From UKL13-2 sp964417885 (lineage in GTDB: Bacteria > Pseudomonadota > Gammaproteobacteria > Burkholderiales > Usitatibacteraceae), in assembly GCA_964417885.1 (NCBI GenBank), contig CAYQKN010000001.1:23522-87521 (forward strand): a DNA stretch of 64,000 nucleotides, written 5' to 3'. Shown here one piece after another: positions 17,719 to 26,503 of this stretch (position 1 is the first letter of the stretch; every line of letters starts with the position of its first letter). Below the pieces are notes generated by a model. That model worked only from the letters and a program-made list of their open reading frames with translations, ran no database searches and had not been told where the DNA came from. The position numbers were made by a program, and so were the translations under genes.

Positions 17719-18155
17719 GCGGCCGCAACCGCATCGCCATCCAGCGTGTGAGCCGCATCCGCGGCATCCCGTCCGACCGCCTGTTCCGCAAATGGCTGCT
17801 CGCTGCGTTGCCGGCGCCGGCTGAACTTACGCTGCGCATCGTCAACGCCGCCGAAGCGCGCAATTTCAATTCCGCCTTTCGCGGCAAGGACTATCCCACC
17901 AATGTGCTGACCTTTGTCTATCACGAGCCGGCGGCAAAGCGGCTTGAGGGAGACATCGTACTGTGCGCGCAGGTGGTGGCGCGCGAGGCGCGCGAGCAGG
18001 GCAAGCCGCTGGAAGCGCATTACGCGCACCTTGCGGTACACGGCGTGCTGCATCTGGCCGGTATGGATCATGAAAAACCGCGCGAAGCGCAGGCCATGGA
18101 ATCGCGCGAAACGGCAATTCTCGCCCGGCTGGGCTACGCCGACCCCTACTGCTGA
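17715..18155 (+). CDS. ybeY: Endoribonuclease YbeY
   Basis: YbeY is a zinc-dependent endoribonuclease needed for 16S rRNA 3'-end maturation and ribosome quality control. The 146-residue protein carries the signature HGVLHLAGMDH with the three metal-binding His residues and the upstream block FRGKDYPTNVLTF. Its ATG overlaps the stop of the lyase gene. The protein is a little shorter than E. coli YbeY (155), mainly at the N-terminus, with no key residue missing. Confidence 0.96.
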   Translation: MSGRNRIAIQRVSRIRGIPSDRLFRKWLLAALPAPAELTLRIVNAAEARNFNSAFRGKDYPTNVLTFVYHEPAAKRLEGDIVLCAQVVAREAREQGKPLEAHYAHLAVHGVLHLAGMDHEKPREAQAMESRETAILARLGYADPYC

Positions 18156-18220
18156 GCTGCGTCGCGAACCGTCTGCGCGGTTGTGATACATTGATTTCCC
18201 CGTAACAACCTTCACTCTCC

Positions 18221-19093
18221 ATGGACGATTCACCCAAACGCTCGCTGCTGGAGCGCCTTTCTTCCATGCTGCTGCGCGAGCCGGAAGACCGCGGACAACT
18301 GGTGGAATTGCTGCACGGTGCGTTTGAGAAGAACCTGCTGGACGCCGAAGCCCTGGCGATGATCGAGGGCGTGATGCAGGTTTCGGAAATGCAGGCCCGC
18401 GATGTGATGATTCCGCGCTCGCAGATGGACATGATCGATGTCGAGGAACAGCCCGCCGCCTTCATCCCGTTCGTGATCGAGACCGCGCACTCGCGCTTTC
18501 CGGTCTACGAGAACGGCAAGGACAACGTGATCGGCATCCTGCTGGCCAAGGATCTGCTGCGCTACTACGCCAATGCCGAGGAGTTCGATGTCCGCGACAT
18601 GCTGCGACCGGCCGTGTTTGTGCCGGAAGCGAAGCGGCTCAACGTGCTGCTGCGCGATTTCAAGGCCAACCGCAATCACATCGCCATCGTGGTGGACGAA
18701 TACGGCGGCGTCAGCGGCCTCATCACCATCGAAGATGTGCTGGAGCAGATCGTCGGCGATATCGAGGACGAATTCGATTTCGACGAAACCGAGGACAACA
18801 TCCTGCCGGACAAATCCGGCCGGTTTCGCGTCAAGGCCGTCACCGAGATCGGCGATTTCAATGATGCGTTCGAGACCCATTTCTCCGACGACGATTTCGA
18901 CACGGTCGGCGGGCTGGTGATCAACCAGTTCGGACGCGTACCCAAGCGCGGCGAGTCGGTGACCTTCAACGGCTTCAAATTCCTGGTGCTGCGTGCCGAC
19001 AGCCGCATGGTGCATTCGCTGCTGGTCGAACGTATCGTTGCCGCCGAGCCGGATTCGAAAGACCCGTCGTCGTCGAATCAACAGCCGGCATGA
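18221..19093 (+). CDS. corC: CorC/HlyC-type CBS-domain protein (Mg2+/Co2+ efflux)
   Basis: The 290-residue cytoplasmic protein has two CBS motifs (MIPRSQMDMIDVEEQ...VIGILLAKDLL near 65-125, and VVDEYGGVSGLITIEDVLEQIVGDI near 160-185). A CorC_HlyC transporter-associated domain forms the C-terminal 80 residues (GGLVINQFGRVPKRGESV). It lacks transmembrane helices. In E. coli this gene is ybeX, linked to ion homeostasis and ribosome metabolism. The start has no good ribosome-binding site; a possible -10 TACATT lies about 30 bp upstream. It overlaps lnt by four bases. Confidence 0.93.
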   Translation: MDDSPKRSLLERLSSMLLREPEDRGQLVELLHGAFEKNLLDAEALAMIEGVMQVSEMQARDVMIPRSQMDMIDVEEQPAAFIPFVIETAHSRFPVYENGKDNVIGILLAKDLLRYYANAEEFDVRDMLRPAVFVPEAKRLNVLLRDFKANRNHIAIVVDEYGGVSGLITIEDVLEQIVGDIEDEFDFDETEDNILPDKSGRFRVKAVTEIGDFNDAFETHFSDDDFDTVGGLVINQFGRVPKRGESVTFNGFKFLVLRADSRMVHSLLVERIVAAEPDSKDPSSSNQQPA

Positions 19094-20661
19094 TGTCTGG
19101 CAACAGGCTGGCGCCGCGCCAGCCTGCCCAACTGCTGCTGGCCGCCGTGGCCGGTGCCGCCGCGGTGCCGGCATTTGCCCCGTACTACCTGTGGCCGCTG
19201 GCGCTGCTGTCGCTATCCGTGCTGTTCACGCTGTGGCACCGCAGCCCGACTGCGGGGCGCGCGTTCGCGCTTGGTTTTGCCTGGGGCCTCGGGCTGTTCG
19301 TCGCCGGTGTGACGTGGATCTACGTCAGCCTGCATGTTTACGGCAACATGCCGGCGCCGCTGGCGGCGCTGGCGACCTTCCTGTTCTGCTGCTACCTCAG
19401 CCTCTACCCTGCGGTGGCCGGCGTCCTGTTTCGAAGGCTGTCCGCCATGCGGCCCCTGTCGGGCTCGATCGGGCTGCTGCTGGTGATGCCGGCCAGCTTC
19501 ATCGCGCTGGAGTACCTGCGCGGCTGGCTGCTGAGCGGATTTCCCTGGCTAACGTTCGGCTACAGCCAGACACCGGGGGGCACGCTCGCGGCGCCGCTGG
19601 CCGGGTTTGCCCCGCTGCTGGGCGTGCACGGCATCTCGTGGCTGCTGGCGCTGACGGCGGCGGTCGGCGTGCTGCTGGTGCGGCCGCTTTCGGCGGTGGC
19701 AATTTCGCGCCGCGGCCGGTCGGTGGCCATGGCGGCGCTGGCGCTGACCTGGACCGCCGGACACTTCCTCCACCATGCACCCTGGAGCGAGCCGGTCGGC
19801 AGCCAGCTGCCGGTGGCGTTGCTGCAGGGAAATATCGAGCAGAGCCTGAAATGGCGCGAGGACCAGCGCGACGCCACGCTGGCCAATTATCGCGAGCTGC
19901 TGGGCCGCACCCAGGCAAAGCTGGTGGTGATGCCGGAGACCGCCCTGCCGAATTTTCTCGATGCGATACCGGCCGGCTATGTCGATGGCATCGGCCAGCG
20001 CGCGGCCGCTCGCGGCGCCGACGTGCTGGTCGGCGTGCCGATCGCGGAGCGCGGCAGTTCCTCGGTCAATCCGTACCGTTATGCCAACAGCGCCATTTCG
20101 GTCGGCGCGTCGGCCTCGCAGCGCTACGACAAGCAACACCTGGTGGCGTTCGGCGAATTCATTCCGCCGCTGTTTTCGTGGGTCTACAACTGGCTGCAGA
20201 TTCCGCTGGCCGGATTCACGCCCGGCAATGACCAGCAGAAGCCGATGTCGATCGCCGGGCAGCGGGTCGCCATCAATATCTGCTACGAAGACGCGTTCGG
20301 CAGCGAAATCGCCCGCCAGCTGCCGGAGGCCAACCTGCTGGTCAATATGTCCAACATGGCCTGGTACGGGCGCTCGCTGGCAGCAGACCAGCACGGCCAG
20401 TTTTCGCGCATGCGGGCGATGGAGACCTCACGCTGGATGCTTCGCGCCACCAATACCGGTGTCACGGCGGCGATCGACCAGCGCGGCGAGATGGTCGCGT
20501 CGCTGGCGCAGTTTGAACGCGGGGTGCTGGAGGTCAATGCGCAGCCGCGAGCCGGTATTACGCCCTACGTGCGCTGGCGCGATTGGCCGGTTTTGACGTT
20601 GCTGGCAGTCTGCCTGCTGACACCCTTGCTGTTGCGCGGACGGCAGACGCCGCGGTCTTAG
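19090..20661 (+). CDS. lnt: Apolipoprotein N-acyltransferase
   Basis: Lnt adds the third acyl chain to the N-terminal Cys of lipoproteins, a step needed for Lol-dependent export to the LolB protein encoded at 1857. The 523-residue protein has six to eight N-terminal membrane helices and a periplasmic carbon-nitrogen hydrolase domain with the triad Glu (VMPETALP), Lys (RYDKQHLVAFGEFIP) and Cys (INICYEDAFG). It is the last gene of the miaB operon. Its stop codon overlaps that of the convergent methyltransferase gene. Confidence 0.96.
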   Translation: MMSGNRLAPRQPAQLLLAAVAGAAAVPAFAPYYLWPLALLSLSVLFTLWHRSPTAGRAFALGFAWGLGLFVAGVTWIYVSLHVYGNMPAPLAALATFLFCCYLSLYPAVAGVLFRRLSAMRPLSGSIGLLLVMPASFIALEYLRGWLLSGFPWLTFGYSQTPGGTLAAPLAGFAPLLGVHGISWLLALTAAVGVLLVRPLSAVAISRRGRSVAMAALALTWTAGHFLHHAPWSEPVGSQLPVALLQGNIEQSLKWREDQRDATLANYRELLGRTQAKLVVMPETALPNFLDAIPAGYVDGIGQRAAARGADVLVGVPIAERGSSSVNPYRYANSAISVGASASQRYDKQHLVAFGEFIPPLFSWVYNWLQIPLAGFTPGNDQQKPMSIAGQRVAINICYEDAFGSEIARQLPEANLLVNMSNMAWYGRSLAADQHGQFSRMRAMETSRWMLRATNTGVTAAIDQRGEMVASLAQFERGVLEVNAQPRAGITPYVRWRDWPVLTLLAVCLLTPLLLRGRQTPRS

Positions 20662-21443
20662 GCCGGGCGCGCGCGGACGAAAAACTGCCAGGTGCACAAC
20701 TCGGCCAGTTCCTTCTGGCTAAGCTTTTCCATCGTGATGCGGCCCAGGCGCAAGGCAATGTCCGGCTTGTCCTTGTTCTGGTGGTAAAACGGCTCGAAGT
20801 TGGGATCGATGAAGAAATTGACGAATTCCATCCGGTAGCCGGTCTGCTGCAGGAAAGCGGCAATTTCGCGCAGGGTAAAAAAGCGAATATGGGTGATGTC
20901 GAGCAGGCCGCGCTCGGCGTAAGGCCACAAGCCGTCGTCCATCAGGCCCTTGATCAGCCCGAGGTGGCGGGTATTGGGGATGCTCAGGATCAGCTGCGCA
21001 TCCGCCGTCAGGTACGGCTTCAGCCCGGTCATCACCCTCCACGGGTCATACATGTGTTCGAGTACATCGGCTGCGACCACGGTATCGACGCTGCCGGGCG
21101 CGATGCCTTCGGCTTGCAGATTGAAGTCCTCGAATTTTCCGCACAGCACCCGGTCGAGTTTCTGTGCCGCCAGTGCGGCGGTGGCGTGGTTGGGCTCAAT
21201 GCCGATGGTGTGGCAGCCGGGATTGCGCGACTTGACCGCTTCGCCCAGCAGGCCGGCGGCGCAGCCGATATCGAGCAGGGTTCGGGGCGGATGGGCCAGT
21301 ACGTCCAGCAGCGCCGGGTTGAAGTGATTCTGGTAGATATGGCCGTCGGTATTCTGCACGTCGAGGCACGTCTGCCAGGCGAATTTGGCCTCCGCGGCGG
21401 GATTTGCCGCGGGCGCGGTGGGGGAAGCGGGGTTGGCGGACAT
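20658..21443 (-). CDS. Class I SAM-dependent methyltransferase
   Basis: The 261-residue protein has the Rossmann methyltransferase motif I in LLDIGCAAGLLGEAVKSR and a motif resembling post-I in IGIEPN, followed by VVAADVLEHMYDPW and a late block SIPNTRHLGLIKGLMDDGLW. This pattern (Methyltransf_23) is frequent in enzymes from glycan-modification clusters, but the substrate is not evident. A low-complexity Ala/Pro stretch occupies the first 16 residues. It diverges from glyQ and is convergent with lnt, overlapping it by four bases, and appears to be a single-gene unit. Confidence 0.85.
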   Translation of the reverse strand: MSANPASPTAPAANPAAEAKFAWQTCLDVQNTDGHIYQNHFNPALLDVLAHPPRTLLDIGCAAGLLGEAVKSRNPGCHTIGIEPNHATAALAAQKLDRVLCGKFEDFNLQAEGIAPGSVDTVVAADVLEHMYDPWRVMTGLKPYLTADAQLILSIPNTRHLGLIKGLMDDGLWPYAERGLLDITHIRFFTLREIAAFLQQTGYRMEFVNFFIDPNFEPFYHQNKDKPDIALRLGRITMEKLSQKELAELCTWQFFVRARPA

Positions 21444-21535
21444 GAATTTGCTCGGCGAAAACGTTGCGGCGCTGTGCTGGGGACGCGGTGAACCGCGTAA
21501 AATTGGCGGCTTAGCTTAACACTGCGGCGCGGTTC

Positions 21536-22450
21536 ATGATCACCTTCCAGGAAGTCATCCTTACCCTCCAGAAATACTGGGATCAGCAGGGTTGCGCCTT
21601 GCTGCAACCCTACGACATGGAGGTCGGCGCCGGTACCTCGCATACTGCTACCTTCCTGCGATCGCTTGGCCCCGAGCCATGGCGCGCCGCCTATGTGCAG
21701 CCGTCGCGCCGCCCCAAGGACGGCCGCTATGGCGAAAACCCGAACCGCCTGCAGCACTATTACCAGTACCAGGTGGTGCTGAAACCTTCGCCGCCGAATA
21801 TTCTTGACCTCTACCTGGGCTCGCTGGCGGCACTCGGGCTGGACCTGTCCAGCAACGATGTGCGTTTCGTCGAAGACGACTGGGAAAACCCGACGCTGGG
21901 TGCCTGGGGGCTCGGCTGGGAGGTATGGCTGAACGGCATGGAGGTCACCCAGTTCACCTATTTTCAGCAGGTCGGCGGACTGGAGTGCAAGCCCATCACC
22001 GGCGAAATCACCTACGGCCTGGAGCGCCTGGCCATGTACCTGCAGAACAAGGAGAACGTCTACGACCTGGTGTGGACGACGTGGAAAGAAAACGGCGTCG
22101 ATCGGGTACTGACCTACGGCGATGTGTACCACCAGAATGAAGTCGAACAATCGACCGCCAATTTCGAGCACGCCAACGTCGAGGCGCTGCTGCGGCATTT
22201 CGCTGATCACGAAGGCAATGCCAGGAATCTGATGGAACAGCAACTGGCGCTGCCCGCCTATGAACAGGTGCTGAAAGCCGCGCACACGTTCAACCTGCTC
22301 GATGCGGCGGGCGCGATCTCGGTGACCGAGCGCGCCGCGTACATCGGCCGCATCCGCAACCTCGCGCGCAGCGTGGCACAGAGCTATTTCGAGTCGCGCG
22401 AGCGGCTGGGATTTCCCATGCTGCACACATCGAAGCAGGTGGCAGCATGA
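21536..22450 (+). CDS. glyQ: Glycyl-tRNA synthetase alpha subunit
   Basis: This is the catalytic-core subunit of the bacterial alpha2beta2 GlyRS. The 304-residue protein starts ITFQEVILTLQKYWDQQGCA and contains LQPYDMEVGAGTSHTATFLR and YVQPSRRPKDGRYGENPNR, all diagnostic of GlyQ. A -10-like TAAAAT lies about 35 bp before the ATG. It overlaps glyS by four bases (ATGA), as is usual. Confidence 0.98.
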   Translation: MITFQEVILTLQKYWDQQGCALLQPYDMEVGAGTSHTATFLRSLGPEPWRAAYVQPSRRPKDGRYGENPNRLQHYYQYQVVLKPSPPNILDLYLGSLAALGLDLSSNDVRFVEDDWENPTLGAWGLGWEVWLNGMEVTQFTYFQQVGGLECKPITGEITYGLERLAMYLQNKENVYDLVWTTWKENGVDRVLTYGDVYHQNEVEQSTANFEHANVEALLRHFADHEGNARNLMEQQLALPAYEQVLKAAHTFNLLDAAGAISVTERAAYIGRIRNLARSVAQSYFESRERLGFPMLHTSKQVAA

Positions 22451-24543
22451 GTAGCGCGACCCTGTTGGTGGAGTTGTTCACCGAGGAACTGCCGCCCAAG
22501 GCACTCAAGAAGCTGGGCGACGCGTTCGCCAGCGGCATCCACGCCGGGCTGAAAAAGCGTGGCCTGGTCGACGACAGCGCGGCCGCGACCATGTTCGCGA
22601 CCCCGCGCCGGCTGGCGGTGCAGATTTCGGCCGTGCGTTCAGTCGCGCCAGACGAGAGCTTTGCCGAAAAACTGATGCCGGTCGCGGTCGGACTCGACGC
22701 CGACGGCAACGCCACCGCGGCACTGCTGAAAAAGCTGGCGGCGAAGTCGCTTTCGCACCTGACGCCGGCCGACCTGTTGCGCGAAGGCGACGGCAAGGCG
22801 GCGCAACTGGTCTACCACGGCGTGTCGGCGGGGCAATCGTTGCAGGTCGGCTTGCAGTCCGCGCTCGAAGAGGCGATCGCCGGGCTGCCGGTACCCAAGG
22901 TGATGAGCTACCAGCTGGCCGACGGCCAGACTACGGTGCAGTTCGTCCGGCCGGCGCACGGCCTGGTCGCGCTCCACGGCAGCGATGTCGTTGCGCTGCA
23001 TGCGCTGGGGCTGGATGCCGGCCGGGCGACTCACGGTCATCGCTTCCAGGGTGCAGCCGACATTGCATTGAATGATGCCGGTGAATACGAAGCCAGACTG
23101 GAAAAGGAAGGCGGCGTGATTGCCGGCTTCGAGCGGCGCAAGCGCGAAATCCACCGCATGCTGCGCGAGCGTGCCGACGAACAGACCACCACGCTGGGCG
23201 AGCCGGACGACTATGAAGCGCTGCTGGATGAAGTGACGGCGCTGGTGGAGATGCCGACCGTTTATGTGGGCAGTTTCGACCGCGAATTTTTGGAGGTGCC
23301 GGCCGAGTGCCTGATCCTGACCATGAAGCTGAACCAGAAGTACTTTCCGCTGTTCCTGTCCGAGGGCGGCCTGTCGAGCCGTTTCCTGATTGTCAGCAAC
23401 ATGCGGCTGGATGATCCGCGCAATGTGATCGAGGGTAACCAGCGGGTGGTGCGGCCGCGACTGTCGGACGCACGGTTCTTTTTCGACACCGACCGGAAGA
23501 CACGCCTGGCAGACCGGATCCCCAGGCTGGCCGCGGTGGTGTATCACAACAAGCTCGGCTCGCAGGGCGAGCGGGTGCAGCGTGTGCGCAGGCTGGCGAT
23601 GAGCATTGCGGCGATGATCGGTGCCGATCCACAGCTGGCCGACCGTGCCGCGCTGCTGGCCAAGGCTGACCTGGTCACCGACATGGTCGGCGAGTTCCCG
23701 GAGTTGCAGGGGACCATGGGCCGCTACTATGCCTTGCACGATGGCGAATCGCCGGTGGTCGCCGATGCCATTGCGCAGCATTACCAGCCACGATTTGCCG
23801 GTGATGCCTTGCCGGGCTCGGAGGTCGCGCTGGCGGTGGCGCTGGCGGACAAGCTCGAGACCCTGGCGGGACTGTTTTCGATCGACCAGATTCCGACCGG
23901 CGACAAGGATCCGTTTGCGTTGCGGCGCCACGCGCTGGGCGTGCTGCGGATGCTGATCGAGCGCGATCTGCCGCTGACGATCGGCGTGCTGTTCGGCCAG
24001 TCACTGGCGCCGTTCACCACCGCCAAGCCGGAATCGGCGGGCAAGTTGGCCGAGTACGTTTTTGATCGCCTGAACGGCTACCTGCGCGATCTGGGCTACT
24101 CGGCGCTGGAAGTTGATGCGGCGGTGTCGGTGCGGCCGCGCTGGGGCGAACTGCCGGTACGGCTGGCGGCGGTGCGCGCGTTCCAGAAGCTGCCGGAAGC
24201 GGCGAGTCTTGCCGCAGCCAACAAGCGAATCGGCAATATCCTGAAGAAGTCGGATGGCTCGGCAGGCGCAATCGACCCCACCCTGCTGGTGGAGCCGGCC
24301 GAGCGCGCGCTGCATGCCGCGGTTGCCGGCGCGCGGCCGGTGTTTGAACGCCATGCGGCGGCAGCCGATTACGCGGCGGCACTCGCCTCGCTGGCTCCGC
24401 TCAAGGCGCCGGTTGACGCTTTCTTCGACAGCGTGATGGTCAATGCGGAGGATGCGAAATTGCGCGCCAACCGGCTGGCGTTGCTGGCCGATTTGCATGC
24501 GCTGATGAACAAAGTCGCCGACCTCTCCAAACTGGCAACGTGA
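22447..24543 (+). CDS. glyS: Glycyl-tRNA synthetase beta subunit
   Basis: The beta subunit binds tRNA-Gly and supports charging by GlyQ. The protein is 698 residues, near the usual 690. It has the family start LLVELFTEELPPKALKKLG, the middle blocks ECLILTMKLNQKYFPLF and KADLVTDMVGEFPELQGTMG, and a C-terminal DALR-type anticodon-binding domain (DAFFDSVMVNAEDAKLRANR). It is translationally coupled to glyQ. The GTG of the next gene overlaps its stop. Confidence 0.98.
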   Translation: MSSATLLVELFTEELPPKALKKLGDAFASGIHAGLKKRGLVDDSAAATMFATPRRLAVQISAVRSVAPDESFAEKLMPVAVGLDADGNATAALLKKLAAKSLSHLTPADLLREGDGKAAQLVYHGVSAGQSLQVGLQSALEEAIAGLPVPKVMSYQLADGQTTVQFVRPAHGLVALHGSDVVALHALGLDAGRATHGHRFQGAADIALNDAGEYEARLEKEGGVIAGFERRKREIHRMLRERADEQTTTLGEPDDYEALLDEVTALVEMPTVYVGSFDREFLEVPAECLILTMKLNQKYFPLFLSEGGLSSRFLIVSNMRLDDPRNVIEGNQRVVRPRLSDARFFFDTDRKTRLADRIPRLAAVVYHNKLGSQGERVQRVRRLAMSIAAMIGADPQLADRAALLAKADLVTDMVGEFPELQGTMGRYYALHDGESPVVADAIAQHYQPRFAGDALPGSEVALAVALADKLETLAGLFSIDQIPTGDKDPFALRRHALGVLRMLIERDLPLTIGVLFGQSLAPFTTAKPESAGKLAEYVFDRLNGYLRDLGYSALEVDAAVSVRPRWGELPVRLAAVRAFQKLPEAASLAAANKRIGNILKKSDGSAGAIDPTLLVEPAERALHAAVAGARPVFERHAAAADYAAALASLAPLKAPVDAFFDSVMVNAEDAKLRANRLALLADLHALMNKVADLSKLAT

Positions 24544-25133
24544 ATCCGGCCATCAAACCGCTGTTGCTGGATTTGCCGGCCGAGATTTCCGGCGAGCGGG
24601 TGCGGTTGCGGCAGCTGTGTGACGCCGCTGCGCCGGCGCTGTGGGAGGCGGTCGACGGTTCCCGTCAGCACCTGAAGCGCTGGATGCCATGGGTAGACGA
24701 TCACAACAGCCTCGATTTTTCCCGCGAGTACGTGCGGCGGATGCAGGCGCGCTGGGCGTTGCGCGAGGACTTGCCGATGGCAATCTGGCACATCGCGGAC
24801 GATCGCCTGCTGGGCGCGACCGGGCTGCACCGCATCGACTGGAGCGTGCCGTCGATGGAAATCGGCTATTGGCTGCGCCAGGATGCGCAGGGCAGCGGTT
24901 ATGCCACCGACGCCGCGCGGCTGATGACGGCATTTGCATTCCGGCATGCCGCCGCGGAACGGGTCGAAATCCGCTGCGATGCGGCCAACCAGCGCAGTGC
25001 CGCGGTGCCGCGCCGGCTGGGCTACGTCCACGAGGCGACGATGCGCGCCGCGCGCCGCGGCGTTGATGGCACGCTGGGCGATACCCTGCTGTTTGCCATG
25101 ACGCGGACCGACTTTGACCGGCTGAAACCCTGA
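24540..25133 (+). CDS. GNAT N-acetyltransferase, RimJ/RimL type
   Basis: The 197-residue protein has the fold order of ribosomal-protein-type GNATs: GERVRLRQL near the N-terminus, then MEIGYWLRQDAQGSGYATDAARLM, which forms the acetyl-CoA pyrophosphate loop (Q/RxxGxG/A-like QGSGYA), and RVEIRCDAANQRSAAVPRRLGY. Such enzymes acetylate N-termini of ribosomal proteins, small amines or antibiotics. The substrate is not predictable. The GTG start overlaps the glyS stop, so it is probably the third gene of the glyQS unit. Confidence 0.85.
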   Translation: MNPAIKPLLLDLPAEISGERVRLRQLCDAAAPALWEAVDGSRQHLKRWMPWVDDHNSLDFSREYVRRMQARWALREDLPMAIWHIADDRLLGATGLHRIDWSVPSMEIGYWLRQDAQGSGYATDAARLMTAFAFRHAAAERVEIRCDAANQRSAAVPRRLGYVHEATMRAARRGVDGTLGDTLLFAMTRTDFDRLKP

Positions 25134-25156
25134 ACCGCATCACGTAGAATGCCTTG

Positions 25157-25723
25157 ATGAACACTCCACCCAAACTGGTGATCCTGGATCGAGACGGCGT
25201 GATCAACGTCGACAGCGCCCATTTCATCAAGTCGCCAGCCGAATGGAAACCGATCCCTGGATCGATCGAGGCCATCGCGCGCCTGAACCAGAACGGCTAC
25301 CGGGTGGTGGTCGCCACCAACCAGTCGGGCATCGGCCGCGGGCTGTTCGACATGGCCACGCTCAATTCGATCAACGACAAGATGATGGAACTGGTATTTC
25401 GGCAGGGCGGACGCATTGACGCCATCTTTTTCTGCCCCTGCACCGCCGAGCAGCAATGCCACTGCCGCAAGCCCGATACCGGCATGTTCGAAGACATTGC
25501 CGCGCGCTACCAGGTGGGTCTTGCCGGGGTGCCTTGCGTGGGAGACTCGCTGCGCGATCTGGAGGCGGGCGCCAAGGTCGGCTGCGCGCCGATCCTGGTG
25601 ATGACCGGCAAGGGCAAAAAAACCCGTGAGCAGGGCAGCCTGCCGAAAGGCACCAGGGTGTTTGCCGACTTGGCGAGCGCGGTCGATGCCCTGGTCAGCG
25701 ACGTCCAGCGGCCCGGCGCCTAG
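25157..25723 (+). CDS. gmhB: D-glycero-beta-D-manno-heptose 1,7-bisphosphate 7-phosphatase
   Basis: GmhB removes the 7-phosphate in ADP-heptose synthesis for the LPS inner core. The 188-residue HAD protein has the nucleophile motif LDRDGVIN (D11, D13), the Thr motif ATNQSGIGRG, the Lys in CRKPDTGMF, and GDSLRDLEAG. Zinc ligands are C93, C95, C101 and C103; the second position is Cys where E. coli GmhB has His. I chose ATG 25157 over the TTG just before it. TAGAAT ends six bases upstream of the ATG with no Shine-Dalgarno sequence, which suggests a leaderless mRNA. Confidence 0.94.
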   Translation: MNTPPKLVILDRDGVINVDSAHFIKSPAEWKPIPGSIEAIARLNQNGYRVVVATNQSGIGRGLFDMATLNSINDKMMELVFRQGGRIDAIFFCPCTAEQQCHCRKPDTGMFEDIAARYQVGLAGVPCVGDSLRDLEAGAKVGCAPILVMTGKGKKTREQGSLPKGTRVFADLASAVDALVSDVQRPGA

Positions 25724-25755
25724 CCCATGTACCGCCATTTCCCGGGGCGCCACGC

Positions 25756-26487
25756 ATGATCTACATCCGCTCGGTGCTGTTTTTCGTGCTGGCGATCCTC
25801 AACACGATTTTTTTCGGCCTGTTTGTGTTGCCGCTGAGCTTCATCTACTTCAAGGCGGGCTATGACACCGCGCGCGGCTGGGGCGTGGTGACATTGTGGC
25901 TGGCCAAAGCGGTCTGCGGCATCCAATACAACGTGCTCGGCCGCGAGAACATTCCCGACTTCCCCTGCGTGTCGATGGCCAAGCACCAGTCGGCATGGGA
26001 AACGGTTTTTATCCTCACCATGCTGCCGCGGGCGGTGTGGATCATCAAGAAGGAACTGGTGTGGCTGCCGATCATCGGCTGGGTGCTGTTCGCCCTGAAA
26101 TCGATCGCCATCGACCGCAAGAGCGGCAAGCGGGCGGTGGACCAGATCGAGGAGCAGGGCCGCAACCGCATTGCGCAGGGCTTGTGGGTGTCGATTTTTC
26201 CGGAAGGCACGCGCATCGCCCCCGGCAAGCGCGGCCGCTATGGCATTGGCGGCGCCTGGCTGGCGGCAAAAACCGGCACGCCGATCCTGCCGATCGCCCA
26301 CAACGCCGGCGAATGCTGGCGGCGCAATGCCTTTCTCAAGTATCCCGGCATGGTGACGGTCAGCATCGGTCCGCTGATCCATACCAAGGACCGGGAACCG
26401 AGCGCTGTCATCGCCGACGTCGAGAACTGGATCGAGAGCGAAATGCTCAAGCTGCCGCCGGCCAATGCCTGGCGCAAGCCGGCCTGA
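25756..26487 (+). CDS. plsC: 1-acyl-sn-glycerol-3-phosphate acyltransferase
   Basis: PlsC acylates lysophosphatidic acid to phosphatidic acid at the inner membrane. The 243-residue protein has an N-terminal hydrophobic segment (residues 5-30) and the motif I form AKHQSAWET, where HX4E replaces the canonical HX4D as in many betaproteobacterial homologues. Motif III is FPEGTRIAPG and motif IV lies around GTPILPIAHNAG. It follows gmhB by 32 bp and precedes a YgjP-like gene by 16 bp; the gmhB-plsC order is common in this group. Confidence 0.95.
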   Translation: MIYIRSVLFFVLAILNTIFFGLFVLPLSFIYFKAGYDTARGWGVVTLWLAKAVCGIQYNVLGRENIPDFPCVSMAKHQSAWETVFILTMLPRAVWIIKKELVWLPIIGWVLFALKSIAIDRKSGKRAVDQIEEQGRNRIAQGLWVSIFPEGTRIAPGKRGRYGIGGAWLAAKTGTPILPIAHNAGECWRRNAFLKYPGMVTVSIGPLIHTKDREPSAVIADVENWIESEMLKLPPANAWRKPA

Positions 26488-26503
26488 TCCGCTCGGCGCC
26501 GCC

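Noticed and set aside
22639..23931. 430-codon minus-strand open frame opposite glyS
   Set aside because: It lies fully inside the well-supported glyS gene; the Arg/His/Gln-rich composition is that of antisense third-position GC bias.
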